A DNA stretch of 35,238 nt from Hymenobacter sp. 15J16-1T3B (GTDB taxonomy: Bacteria > Bacteroidota > Bacteroidia > Cytophagales > Hymenobacteraceae). The stretch covers positions 1-35,238 of the forward strand of contig NZ_JAJFAV010000027.1 of NCBI RefSeq assembly GCF_020711235.1, written 5' to 3'. Position numbers and translations under genes: made by a program. A model generated the notes under the pieces. It saw only the letters and a program-made list of their open reading frames with translations, had not been told where the DNA came from and did no database searches. Positions 24,141 through 32,686 of this stretch are shown piece after piece. The first letter of the stretch is position 1, and each line of letters begins with the position of its first letter.

Positions 24141-24398
24141 ATGCGCAGAACGAAGAAGAGTCAGCTTCCAACTCCCCTCCCCGTCCAGCAGTATGCCCGT
24201 TGCGTGGACGCCAGCAGCCGCCCCGCCGACCACATCGGTGATTGGCCGGCCGCGGGGCAGGTGTACCCGGTTGAGTACCGCACCAACGCCCGCACCGGCT
24301 TGCCGCAGGTGCACGTGCTCGGCTTCTACGCCGAGCGGCCGTACGGGGCCTTCGCCACCCGCCGCTTCGAGCCCCTGGCGGAAGTGTGGCTGAACTAA
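24141..24398 (+). CDS. Small conserved protein, function unknown
   Basis: An 85-aa protein from ATG 24141 (MRRTKKSQLPTPLPVQQYA). The core reads ARCVDASSRPADHIGDWPAAGQVYPVEY, then GLPQVHVLGFYAERPYGAFATRRFEPL. The 'C-D-S-RP' opening followed by a short beta domain resembles small proteins of unknown role that I recall from other Bacteroidota; I cannot name the family. It is divergent from umuDC with 229 bp of AT-rich DNA between, and is followed by a T-tailed hairpin. Confidence 0.7.
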   Translation: MRRTKKSQLPTPLPVQQYARCVDASSRPADHIGDWPAAGQVYPVEYRTNARTGLPQVHVLGFYAERPYGAFATRRFEPLAEVWLN

Positions 24399-24425
24399 CC
24401 TTTCCTCCTTATTCCACTCCTTGTC

Positions 24426-24453
24426 CGGCCGCCCGCAGCGGCCGTTTCTTTTT
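24426..24453 (+). terminator. Rho-independent terminator
   Basis: CGGCCGC (24426-24432), 5-nt loop, GCGGCCG (24438-24444), then TTTCTTTTT. It serves the 85-aa gene. The following 24454-24674 holds no gene; it has CATCCTGAGC near 24475 (like the element ends at 6573/12452) and an AAGCGCCG/CGGCGCTT inverted pair (24541-24548, 24578-24585). Confidence 0.8.
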
Positions 24454-24674
24454 GCTGCCGGCTGCTTTTCTACCATCCTGAGCCACACAAACCGCAGGTC
24501 GCCATAGGCAAGCCCCTGGCTCAGCTTGCCCCCCACTACAAAGCGCCGCCCCTCGCCCGCTCATCCGAGCCTTGAGACGGCGCTTCTGCTTTTGGCAACT
24601 GCGCCGAGCAACGGTGCGGAGTGGAAGGCAGGGTTCCTCGGCCATGCTAGTCAGCGGGAATACCCACCCAATTG

Positions 24675-25223
24675 CTACGACCGACGCCGGTCGTCGGGGC
24701 GCTTGCGGTGCAGCCACGTGGCGGCCGCCACGGCCAGCAGCGTGGGCAGCCAGAGCCATTTGAACTCGCTTAGCATGGTGGCCACGCCCCGGGCCGAGAA
24801 AAAGCCCCCGCCCACCGGCGACACCCGCACCGGGCGCCAGGGCAAGAAAAACCGCTCGGCGCTGAACGGCGCCAGCAGCGCCACGCCCAGGCCGCCGTTG
24901 GTGAGCATGTCGAGCACGGGGTGCGTGGCCGTGGCCAGGGCAAACCACAGCGCCAGCGGCCCGCGCGGCCGGAGGTCGGAGCGGGGCCACCCCACGTAGG
25001 CCATCAGCAGCCCGGTGAGGCCGGCGAAGACCAAGGAATGCGTGAAGCCGCGGTGGCCCCACATGCTGGCGTAGGGGATGCCGAGCCGAAAAGTAACGGC
25101 GTCGAAGTCGGGCAGGATGGCGCAGAGGGCGGTGAGCCACCAGAAGCGAGCGGGCAAACGGCCGGAGCGGGTGAGGCGGCCGAGGCCGGCGGCCACGAGG
25201 GCGTGGGTGAAGATGGTAGGCAT
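24675..25223 (-). CDS. YdjM/DUF457-family membrane-bound metal-dependent hydrolase
   Basis: A 182-aa protein starting at ATG 25223 (MPTIFTHALVAAGLGRL), where the family's conserved N-terminal MxxxTH...G begins; longer frames are rejected. Further signatures: ILPDFDAV, GHRGFTHSLVFA, and ATHPVLDMLTNGGLGVAL, with His/Asp residues that could bind metal, plus about four membrane segments. Family members are poorly characterised inner-membrane proteins; E. coli YdjM is LexA-regulated, a possible link with the nearby umuDC but not shown here. TAACTTGT 10 nt upstream of the ATG (minus strand) resembles a -7 box. Confidence 0.85.
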   Translation of the reverse strand: MPTIFTHALVAAGLGRLTRSGRLPARFWWLTALCAILPDFDAVTFRLGIPYASMWGHRGFTHSLVFAGLTGLLMAYVGWPRSDLRPRGPLALWFALATATHPVLDMLTNGGLGVALLAPFSAERFFLPWRPVRVSPVGGGFFSARGVATMLSEFKWLWLPTLLAVAAATWLHRKRPDDRRRS

Positions 25224-25404
25224 GGCGCGGGACAAGTTAGGGCCTGCCGGACCCGCGGCGGCCACGTTATGTCGGCCGGACCGCCACGCGGCCTGCCACA
25301 CCGTTCCCAGTTGTCGGGACGCGTTGGACCGAAAGCGTTACGGTTGTAAGTTACCGGCTCAATTATTGCGCGCTTCCGCGTTCATCCATACCCTTTTTAT
25401 CTAC

Positions 25405-27975
25405 ATGAAACATTGGTACCGTTTGCGCCTACTGGCCTTATTGCTGGCGCTGAGCCCTTGCGCGCAGGCCCAAACCCTGGACGCGAGTTTCGCTCCCACC
25501 GTGCTGAAGAACCCGCCGGCCTCTTTTACCTTCTACGTGCGGGCCATGCTGCCCCAGCCCGACGGCAAAGTGGTGGTAGCCGGCGGCTACGACTTCGTCA
25601 ACGGCACGCTCACGAGCCGGGTGCGCCGCCTCAACCCCGACGGCAGCCCCGATCCGACGTTCCAATCCCAGCAGGGCACCGGCCCCGATTATCCGCTGGT
25701 GCAGGCCCTGGCCCTGCAGGCCGACGGCAAAATCCTCGTCGGCGGCAGCAACGCCGTGTACTACAGCGGGACGTACGCGCCGGGGCTGACGCGCATCAAC
25801 GCCGACGGCAGCGTCGACGCCAGCTTTAACGCGGGCAACGCGGGCTTCGACCCCTACATTTTCGGCAACCCGAGCATCCGCTGCCTGGCCGTGCAGCCCG
25901 ACGGCAAAATCTTGGTGGGCGGCAGCATGGTCAACTACAACGGCCAGGCCATCGGCGGGCTGGTGCGCCTCAACACCGACGGCACGCTGGACCCGTCGTT
26001 CAGCGCCGGCACCGGAATTCAGGTGGCCGCCGGCGTGGGTGTGGTCGAAACCATTCTGGTGCAGGCCGACGGCCACATCGTCATTGGCGGCACGTTCAGC
26101 TCGTACAACGGCACCGCCGTCAACAACATGGTGCGCCTGACGGCCAGCGGCGCCCTGGATACCAGCTTCGGCATCGGCACCGGGCCGGGCGGCCTGACGT
26201 CTGCCGTGCGCAGCGTGGTGCAGCAGCCCGACGGCAAGCTGCTGGTGGGCGGCACGTTCACCACCTTCAACGGGCAGCCCACCGGCAACGTGCTGCGCCT
26301 GAACCTGGACGGCACCCAGGACAACACCTTCCAGGCGGGCACGCCGGCGCTGAGCGGCGGGGTGTACCGCATCCGCCTGCGGCCCGACGGCAGCCTGCTG
26401 CTGGTGGGCGCTTTCACCAGCTACAACGGCACGCCGCGCGGGGGCATGGCCAAAGTCAGCAGTACCGGCGCGCTCGACGCGGGCTTTGCCACCGGCTCCG
26501 GCCTGAACGCCGGCGGCTCGGTGTACGACCTGGTCGAGAACAGCAACGGCACGTTTCTGACGGGAGGCACCTTCACCAGCTACAACGGCACGGCGCGCAC
26601 CGGGCTGGCCCTGCTCAGCAGCGGCGGCGCGCTGGACGCGGCCTACAACCCCGTGCTCGAAGTGCGGGGCACCGTCAGCACCACCACGCTGCTCAACAAC
26701 GGGCAGATGGTCATCGTCGGCGCCTTCTCGAATTTCAACGGCGCCACCGTCAACAACAGCGGCCTGCACCTGATCAACGCCGACGGCAGCTACAATTCCC
26801 TCATCGTTCCCACGCCGTCCACCAGCACTTCTTACGTGCAGCCCAACGGCACCATCTACGCGGGGCGCCTGTCCGGCACGAGTGGCAACTACACCTTCAC
26901 CATTTCCCGCCTGCTGCTCAGCGGGGCCAACGACGCCAGCTTTACCCCCGTGGCCCTGTCGTTGGTTGGCAACACCTACCAGCTCAATCCGCCCGTCGTT
27001 CAGGCCAATGGCAACGTGCTGCTAACGGGCAACTTCTCCAGTGCCAACGGCAACGCCCGCGCCGGGGTGCTCCAGCTGCTGCCCAACGGTACGCTCACCA
27101 GCTTCGCGCCGGCCGCGGCGCCGTGGCAAACGGCCGGGGTGGTGCCGCAGTTTACCGCCCTCCCCAACGGGCAGATACTGGCGGCCTGGACCGACGCCGC
27201 GGCCGTACGCACCTCCCTCATCCGCCTGAACGCCGACGGCACCACCGACAACAGCTTCTCCATCGGGGCGGGCGCCACCGGGGGCACGTTCACGGTACTG
27301 GGCGTGACGCCCACCGGCGGCGTGCTGCTGAGCGGCGGGTTTACCAGCTTCGCCGGGCAGGCCACGCCCACCGGCCTGGTGCGCCTGACCAGCACCGGCA
27401 GCCTCGACGCCACCTTCGCCCCCGCCACGGCACTGCGCGCGGCCTACGTGCAGGCCGACGGGCGCCTGCTGGGCATGCGCGTGCCCACGCCGCCCACGGC
27501 CCAATTGGTGCGCCTCAACCTCGACGGCAGCCTCGACCCGGCCTTCACGCCGGTCAGCATTCCGCAGAGCATCTACACCGGCTCGGTGGTCAACGGCGTG
27601 GCGGTGCAGCCTGCCGACAACAAAATTGTGGTCTGGGGCGGCTTTGCCACCGTGGCCGGCCAGCCCCGCATCGGGTTGGCCCGCCTCAACAACGCGGTGC
27701 TGGCGACGCGGGAAGCTCGCAGTGCCTTGGCGCTGCACGCCTACCCCAACCCGGCCCGGCAGCGGGTGCAGCTGCAGTTGCCGGCGCCGGCTGCGGCGGG
27801 CGCGCAAGCGGCTACGCTGCTGGACCTGCAGGGCCGCGTGGTGCGCGGCTGGGCACTGACCACGCCCCAGACGACGCTGGAACTGCCGCTGAGCGGCGTC
27901 GCGCCCGGGGTGTACCTGCTGCGGGTGCAAACCCAGCGGGGCCCGGCGCAGCAGCGCCTGCTCATTGAGCGGTAA
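25405..27975 (+). CDS. Exported delta-60 repeat protein with T9SS sorting domain
   Basis: An 856-aa protein. ATG 25405 starts a signal peptide (MKHWYRLRLLALLLALSPCAQAQ); upstream in-frame codons lie antisense to the YdjM-like gene and are rejected. Residues about 24-770 consist of roughly 13 delta-60 repeats, each with a QPDGKILVGG-type strand, an YNG loop, and RLNxDGxxDxxF. Such repeats usually fold as beta-propeller blades. The last 80 residues form a T9SS sorting domain (LHAYPNPARQRVQL, LLDLQGRVV, VAPGVYLLRV, RLLIER). No catalytic motif is seen; likely a surface or secreted binding protein. A strong terminator follows. Confidence 0.92.
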   Translation: MKHWYRLRLLALLLALSPCAQAQTLDASFAPTVLKNPPASFTFYVRAMLPQPDGKVVVAGGYDFVNGTLTSRVRRLNPDGSPDPTFQSQQGTGPDYPLVQALALQADGKILVGGSNAVYYSGTYAPGLTRINADGSVDASFNAGNAGFDPYIFGNPSIRCLAVQPDGKILVGGSMVNYNGQAIGGLVRLNTDGTLDPSFSAGTGIQVAAGVGVVETILVQADGHIVIGGTFSSYNGTAVNNMVRLTASGALDTSFGIGTGPGGLTSAVRSVVQQPDGKLLVGGTFTTFNGQPTGNVLRLNLDGTQDNTFQAGTPALSGGVYRIRLRPDGSLLLVGAFTSYNGTPRGGMAKVSSTGALDAGFATGSGLNAGGSVYDLVENSNGTFLTGGTFTSYNGTARTGLALLSSGGALDAAYNPVLEVRGTVSTTTLLNNGQMVIVGAFSNFNGATVNNSGLHLINADGSYNSLIVPTPSTSTSYVQPNGTIYAGRLSGTSGNYTFTISRLLLSGANDASFTPVALSLVGNTYQLNPPVVQANGNVLLTGNFSSANGNARAGVLQLLPNGTLTSFAPAAAPWQTAGVVPQFTALPNGQILAAWTDAAAVRTSLIRLNADGTTDNSFSIGAGATGGTFTVLGVTPTGGVLLSGGFTSFAGQATPTGLVRLTSTGSLDATFAPATALRAAYVQADGRLLGMRVPTPPTAQLVRLNLDGSLDPAFTPVSIPQSIYTGSVVNGVAVQPADNKIVVWGGFATVAGQPRIGLARLNNAVLATREARSALALHAYPNPARQRVQLQLPAPAAAGAQAATLLDLQGRVVRGWALTTPQTTLELPLSGVAPGVYLLRVQTQRGPAQQRLLIER

Positions 27976-27995
27976 CGGCCCGACGCCGGCTACCC

Positions 27996-28031
27996 GAGCG
28001 GCTCCTGCGCGGCAGGAGCCGCTCTTTTTTT
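27996..28031 (+). terminator. Strong rho-independent terminator
   Basis: GAGCGGCTCCTGC (27996-28008), 3-nt loop, GCAGGAGCCGCTC (28012-28024): a perfect 13-bp stem with seven T after it, 20 nt past the stop. Confidence 0.95.
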
Positions 28032-28051
28032 GCCCGCTGCGAAGCGCACCG

Positions 28052-28738
28052 TCAGCGGTAGTGGCGGAAAATGCCGTGGTCGAAGGGCGTCCAGAGGGCG
28101 GCGCGCTGCCCGGCGGCTTTCAGGGCCGCGTTGGCCCAGGAGTTACAGGTGTAGAAGAGGTTGTAGGTGCCCTTGGCTTCGTAAAACGCGTCGTAGCGCC
28201 CGTAGCTGTGGCCCTCGATGTGGCGGGCGCGGCCGCGGCGGTCCAGGGCAAAGCTGGCGAGAATAAAGCGGATCAGGCGGTTATACTCGCGGCGGGTGAG
28301 CGTGATGCGCACGCACTCCGGGCCTTCGGCGGGGCGGTGGTGAAAGGTGGCGTGCATCGCCGTGGTGCTCAACCAGAACATGGCCTCAAACGCCACGCGC
28401 GGCTGCAGCTCGGCCCAGGTGGGCGTGTTCAGGTAGAAGCCTTTGTCGCCCCAGCCGAAGCCCAGGTAGTCCATCGAGGCGTCGGCGGCGGGCGTGTCGG
28501 CGTAGGCAATCAAGCGCGACCAATCCATCTGCGCGTGGCGCACGGGCACCACGATGTCGGTGTGCACGCCGTTGGAGAGGATGAAGCACTCGACGGTTGC
28601 GGGCCCGTCGGGGCGGCGCCGGCGCACCGGAATTCGGGACAGCGTGAGGGCCGCCGCCCCGTACAGGGCCAGGGCGCCGAGCAGGCCGCCGCCGGCGTAG
28701 GCGGTGATTTTGGCGGCTTTTCGTAAGGAATTGAGCAT
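28052..28738 (-). CDS. TIGR02117/DUF2459 family protein
   Basis: A 228-aa protein starting at ATG 28738 (MLNSLRKAAKITAYAGGGLLG). One N-terminal membrane segment (about 10-35) is followed by a soluble domain with the family's conserved blocks: CFILSNGVHTDIVVPV, DYLGFGWGDKGFYLNTPTW, HATFHHRP, EYNRLIRFI, and FYTCNSWANAALKAAG. The conserved Cys in CNSW and His in NGVHTD look like possible active-site residues, as in papain/NlpC-like folds, but that is inference; the family's reaction is unknown to me. Monocistronic; convergent with the delta-60 gene. Confidence 0.85.
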   Translation of the reverse strand: MLNSLRKAAKITAYAGGGLLGALALYGAAALTLSRIPVRRRRPDGPATVECFILSNGVHTDIVVPVRHAQMDWSRLIAYADTPAADASMDYLGFGWGDKGFYLNTPTWAELQPRVAFEAMFWLSTTAMHATFHHRPAEGPECVRITLTRREYNRLIRFILASFALDRRGRARHIEGHSYGRYDAFYEAKGTYNLFYTCNSWANAALKAAGQRAALWTPFDHGIFRHYR

Positions 28739-29180
28739 GGTACTATCGGCCGGTTTGCCGCGGCCGGCTGCGCCTGATACGGCGCGGCCGCCGGTTCCGC
28801 TGCCGAGCTTGGGCAAAAGTAGTCCCCGGCGTCACCGCCGCGCCTTTCCGCGGGCGCATGTCCATGGGTGGGCCGTGCGGCGGCAGTTCCTGCGCCCCGT
28901 GCGGTAAACTGCCAGGGAGGCTGCAGCGGGCGTCGCTCGCCCAGGCAAATCGGCAGGTAGCGGCCCACGAAGGCCGCCCGGCTTGGTGCGCCCGCCGCAG
29001 CGCCGGGCTGGCATATCGGCCACCCAGCCCGGCGCCGCCACGATACCCCAACCGCAACCTATCAAGAACAGCGGCACCCCGCCGATAAAGCGGGTTTCAG
29101 CGCATAAGCAACGGAAACAGGCAAGGCGTGGCTTGGGTCGTTGTTTCGGAGCAGCCCGGCCAATCCCGGAAACGGTGGAC
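28739..29180. other. Intergenic region, no gene seen
   Basis: GC-rich DNA between two minus-strand genes. Short frames exist on both strands but are Arg/Pro/Ala-rich with no domain or start context. No clear terminator or promoter was recognised; it must contain the promoter of the TIGR02117 gene. Confidence 0.4.
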
Positions 29181-32015
29181 CTAGACCGCGGCGCGGCGGC
29201 GCAGGTGCCACCACGCCAGCGCCGCGCCCGCCGCCAGCAGCAGGGCCGCTTCGTGGTCGAGGGGCACGGCCGTGGGCGGGGTGTCTTCACCCGCGTCGAG
29301 GGCGGCGTGGGCCTGGAGCACCTCCTGCTGCTTGCGGCGCAGGGCAGCTTTCTGGGCGTCGTTTTCCAGCGAGAGGTAGGCCGTGAGCGGCGTGAGGATG
29401 CCCGAGCGGAAACTGGCCTGAATGGCCGGCAGGCGGGTGGCCGCGGCCGCGGCGGGCTGCAGGGCCAGTTGCTGCTGGTAGCCTTGCAGCCGTAGGCCGG
29501 TCAGCCAGCGGGTTTCGTTTGGCGGCAGCCCGGAGGCGGCGGGCTGGTTCAGCACGATGCTGGGCTGGCCGTCATCGGGCAGGTAGGCGCGCGGCCGGGC
29601 GGCCGTGGGCCAGGCCCGCACCGGGGCCGGGGCGCCGGGCGCCGGCGCGGCGGGCCAGGGCTGCTTCGAGTCGTGGCGCAGCGAACGGGCTTCGAGCGAG
29701 CCGCTGCTGGGCAGCACGTAGTACGCGGGGCTTTCGGGATACGCGGCGGCCAGGTCGGCTACATCGTCGTCGAGCACAGCCTGGGCGGCGCGGTCGGTCA
29801 CGACGACCAGCACCGGGTAGCTGGTGCGGGGCTGCTGCTGCGCCCGGGCCAGCGTCTGGCGCAGGGCCCCGGCCAGGTACAGGCCGCCCGCGGCGGGAGC
29901 GTCGGCCAGGGCCCGCTGCCAGTCGGCGCCGGCGGGCAGCGCGCGGGCGTAGGCATCGACGAGGGTGAAGCGCGGGGCACCGGGCAGCGGCTGCCGGGCC
30001 AGCAGGGCTTGCACGGCCCGGCGGTAGCCCGCCCGGCGCCCCGGCTGCCCCGCCGATACATCGAGCAGAAAGTGGTAGTAGGGCCGGCGTTGCACCCGCG
30101 GCAGGCGCTGTTTGGCGGCGCGGCTCAGGTACACCACCTCGCGCCCGGCCGTGGCCACCTCCCCCACCGCCGGCTGCCGGGCCGCGTCGCCCAGGGCCAG
30201 CGTGCGGCCGTCGAGCTGCAGCTGCACGGGTTCTTTGTGCACGAAGCAGATGCCGGTGCGCCGTACTTCCCGGGCGGCGAAGGGAAACACGCGCAGACCC
30301 AGGCGGTTGTCGCGCAGGTAGTGCAGAATGCCCGGGTCCCGGTTGCGGCCCTCGTTCAGAATCTGGGCGTAGACCCAGGCAGCGGCTTTCAGCTCGGCCA
30401 AAATGCCGTGCTCCCGCCGCCCGGCAATGTCGAGGTAATAGTCCTGCACCCAGCAGCCCGGCGGCAGGGCCAGCTCGGCGGCGTACTGCGGCCGGTTCCA
30501 CTGCTGCACGCTGTCGGGGCCGGTGATTTCCAGGTCCACCCAGCTGATCCAGGCGCCTTGGGCAGCGTCGTAGCGGCTGCGCTGTTGCACGCGCGTCAGG
30601 CGCGGACCGCCCGGGGGCGCGGCGGCCGGCCGTAGCGCGGCCCAGTTGTCGGCCTCCGCGGGCGCCGCTTCGTCGCCGAAAATGCGCTCCAGCCGCGTCA
30701 GCTTCTCGTCCGACAGCGTGAGGTTGTCGAGCACCAGCCAGTTGAAGTACGTGGAGAGGTAGGGCTGGCCGTGGCCCATCAGGGCAGCGTCGCCTGACTT
30801 GTGGCTGCGCACCGCCGCCAGCGTGGTCAGCAGCGCGTCGGCATCCAGGGGCTGCGGCGGGCGGGCGTAATCGGGGGCGTAGACGTAGGCCAGGGCCGCG
30901 TGCAGGGTGCGGCGGTAGTGCCCGTAGCGGACGGTAAGCGCCAGCGGCAGCACCAGCAAGCCGGCCAGCACGGCCGCCCGCAGCCCCCAGCGCGGGAAAG
31001 CGCCGCGCAAGCGCGTGAGGTCTTCGTCGAGCACCTGCGCGTGCACCAGCAGCAGCAGCAGCGGGGCCAGCATCAGAAAGCCGGTGCCGATGGCAATGAC
31101 GGCCAGCACCGACAGCGGCAAAAACGGCAGGAACACCACGAAGAAGTAGAGCGTGTAGCTCAGCGTGGCGCTACGGGCCAGCAGCAGGGCCAGCCGGGCC
31201 CCGCGTCCGGCCGGCGCGGGCAGGCACAGCAAAAGCGCGTTCAGCGCGGCCAGGGCGTAAAACCACGGGCTGCGGAAGTCACCGAACACACCGGGCCGGG
31301 CAAGGTTGGCGTTGACGGCCAGGCCCAGCAGCGGCAGCACGCCCGCAATCAGCAGCTTCCAGAGCAGCTGGTGCTCGTGCCACAGCCCGGCCTTGCGGCT
31401 GACGACCACGTAGAGGCCCCGTGCCAGGAAAAACAGGAACGTCAGCGGCGCCAGCATGAACAGGCCCACCCCCAGCACGTCCTGCAGGCTGCGGCCGAAG
31501 CTCCCCGGCAGCGCATCCAGCAGCGTGACCAGCAAAAAAGAGCACAGCGGCACGCCCAGCGCCAGCCCGAAGCTGGGCAGCGCCGCCACGGGCCGGTCGG
31601 CGGGCACGGAGCGCACCACCAGCAGCAGTACGGCGTGGGCTACGGTGGGCATCAGGAAAGTGAAGGCGTACAGCTCGGCTTCGCTGCCCACCATCCAGCG
31701 CGGCACCTCGGGCGGAAACAGCAGCCCGGCCCCGGTGGCAAAGTAGTAGTACATGCCGCCCAGGTTGAGCAGCAGGGCCAGCACCCCGTAGGCCACCGGC
31801 AACGGCTGCCGCCGCCACAGGCACCAGAGCGCGTAGCCGGTGTGCAAGACGCCCAGCGCCAGCAGCCCCGCTCCCACTGTGCGCCAGGCCTGCAGGCTTT
31901 CGGGAGTGAGCAGGGAGCGAATCACGCTGAACTTCCCGGCCAGTAGCAGGAGCAACACCGCCACGGGCAGGGAGTTCAGCAGCAATAGCCACTTCGGATT
32001 TAGCAGACTACGCAT
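29181..32015 (-). CDS. MSEP-CTERM-like membrane protein with VIT domain
   Basis: A 944-aa protein starting at ATG 32015 (MRSLLNPKWLLLLNSLPVAVL). Residues 1-360 hold about ten membrane segments. Residues about 470-615 are a VIT (inter-alpha-trypsin) domain: ELALPPGCWVQDYYLDIAGR, HGILAELKAAAWVYAQILNE, RDPGILHYL, GLRVFPFAAREVRRTGI, HKEPVQL. A vWA-like part follows (about 640-800) whose metal site reads DVSAG. The C-terminus is Pro-containing linker, one helix (AALLLAAGAALAWWHL) and RRR, the layout of an exosortase (PEP-CTERM-type) signal. Length and order fit the MSEP-CTERM family that partners exosortase N; no exosortase gene lies in this window. Function unknown. Confidence 0.85.
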   Translation of the reverse strand: MRSLLNPKWLLLLNSLPVAVLLLLLAGKFSVIRSLLTPESLQAWRTVGAGLLALGVLHTGYALWCLWRRQPLPVAYGVLALLLNLGGMYYYFATGAGLLFPPEVPRWMVGSEAELYAFTFLMPTVAHAVLLLVVRSVPADRPVAALPSFGLALGVPLCSFLLVTLLDALPGSFGRSLQDVLGVGLFMLAPLTFLFFLARGLYVVVSRKAGLWHEHQLLWKLLIAGVLPLLGLAVNANLARPGVFGDFRSPWFYALAALNALLLCLPAPAGRGARLALLLARSATLSYTLYFFVVFLPFLPLSVLAVIAIGTGFLMLAPLLLLLVHAQVLDEDLTRLRGAFPRWGLRAAVLAGLLVLPLALTVRYGHYRRTLHAALAYVYAPDYARPPQPLDADALLTTLAAVRSHKSGDAALMGHGQPYLSTYFNWLVLDNLTLSDEKLTRLERIFGDEAAPAEADNWAALRPAAAPPGGPRLTRVQQRSRYDAAQGAWISWVDLEITGPDSVQQWNRPQYAAELALPPGCWVQDYYLDIAGRREHGILAELKAAAWVYAQILNEGRNRDPGILHYLRDNRLGLRVFPFAAREVRRTGICFVHKEPVQLQLDGRTLALGDAARQPAVGEVATAGREVVYLSRAAKQRLPRVQRRPYYHFLLDVSAGQPGRRAGYRRAVQALLARQPLPGAPRFTLVDAYARALPAGADWQRALADAPAAGGLYLAGALRQTLARAQQQPRTSYPVLVVVTDRAAQAVLDDDVADLAAAYPESPAYYVLPSSGSLEARSLRHDSKQPWPAAPAPGAPAPVRAWPTAARPRAYLPDDGQPSIVLNQPAASGLPPNETRWLTGLRLQGYQQQLALQPAAAAATRLPAIQASFRSGILTPLTAYLSLENDAQKAALRRKQQEVLQAHAALDAGEDTPPTAVPLDHEAALLLAAGAALAWWHLRRRAAV

Positions 32016-32064
32016 CGGATAGCAGGTGGATAAGCGGTGGAACAGCCCGCGGTGAATAACGCCA

Positions 32065-32096
32065 CAAACATATTTCAAAATACTTTGCACTACAAA
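32065..32096 (-). promoter_or_regulatory. Consensus Bacteroidota promoter for the MSEP-CTERM-like gene
   Basis: On the minus strand: TTTG (32096-32093), a 20-nt spacer, TATGTTTG (32072-32065). This is an exact TTTG/TAnnTTTG pair, 49 nt upstream of the ATG at 32015. A TACTTTG-N5-CAAAGTA inverted repeat (32081-32099) overlaps the -33 box and spacer. Confidence 0.75.
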
Positions 32097-32160
32097 GTAA
32101 GCGCGCAAAAATTTTGGGCACCCGGCCCGGTCTCCGTTCACTGCCAGCGCTTCCCAGCCT

Positions 32161-32168
32161 TATTTTTG
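32161..32168 (+). promoter_or_regulatory. -7 box for the 139-aa membrane protein gene
   Basis: TATTTTTG exactly fits TAnnTTTG, 24 nt before the ATG at 32193. The -33 position (about 32137-32140) reads GTTC, a poor match. Confidence 0.5.
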
Positions 32169-32192
32169 ACGCCTCGCTAGCCCCTGCCCCTC

Positions 32193-32612
32193 ATGGAACC
32201 CGCTGCCAACGACCCGATCTACGCTATTCCGGCATCTTTTCGCCGCATGGAAAACCTGCACATTGTCTTTTGGCTGCTCAAGGACGTGGGCTGGTGCATG
32301 ATCTGGAAGCCCCTGGGGCTGACCATGATAGTACCCACGCTGGCCATTGCCTTGGTCATTGCCTGGCGCACGCGGCACCTGATGTCGGAGCTGGCCCACA
32401 ACCTGGCCATTGTCTTTTGGATTTCGGCCAACTCCTACTGGATGATCAGCGAGTTTTTCGGCTTCGACACCGTGCAGTTCGGCCACGGGGTCACTGGCAA
32501 GCATTTGGCCATCATCCCGTTTACCCTGGGCCTGCTGATTCTGGCGTATTACTACCTGGTGCAAAAGCCGCGCGAGGCCCGGCTGCTACCCAAGCAGGTG
32601 GCCACGCTGTGA
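32193..32612 (+). CDS. Small conserved membrane protein, function unknown
   Basis: A 139-aa protein with about four hydrophobic segments: HIVFWLLKDVGWCMIW, LGLTMIVPTLAIALVIAW, LAHNLAIVFWISANSYWMI, and AIIPFTLGLLILAYYYLV. Tryptophan-rich blocks such as FWLLKD-GWC and ISANSYWMI-EFF recall a small family widespread in Bacteroidota whose role I do not know. ATG 32193 is taken because a -7 box lies 24 nt upstream; an internal ATG at 32247 (MENLHIVFW) is the alternative start. Divergent from the MSEP-CTERM-like gene. Confidence 0.8.
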   Translation: MEPAANDPIYAIPASFRRMENLHIVFWLLKDVGWCMIWKPLGLTMIVPTLAIALVIAWRTRHLMSELAHNLAIVFWISANSYWMISEFFGFDTVQFGHGVTGKHLAIIPFTLGLLILAYYYLVQKPREARLLPKQVATL

Positions 32613-32647
32613 CGCGGTGAACGACGCACCCAGCCGCGTCTGACAAT

Positions 32648-32684
32648 CCAACGGCCGCTTCCCTCGTCGGAAAGCGGCCGTTGG
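32648..32684. terminator. 13-bp hairpin between convergent genes
   Basis: CCAACGGCCGCTT (32648-32660) and AAGCGGCCGTTGG (32672-32684) are perfect reverse complements; TCC/GGA pairing can extend the stem into the loop. It lies between the stops of the 139-aa and 82-aa genes. Its core closely resembles the hairpin at 35155-35188. Confidence 0.7.
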
Positions 32685-32686
32685 CT

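Noticed and set aside
25438-26769. Minus-strand long frame opposite the delta-60 protein
   Set aside because: Antisense shadow; the repeat pattern belongs to the plus strand.
30801-31946. Plus-strand Gln/Arg/His-rich frame opposite the MSEP-CTERM-like gene
   Set aside because: Antisense to predicted membrane helices; composition is typical of a complement of Leu/Ala-rich codons.
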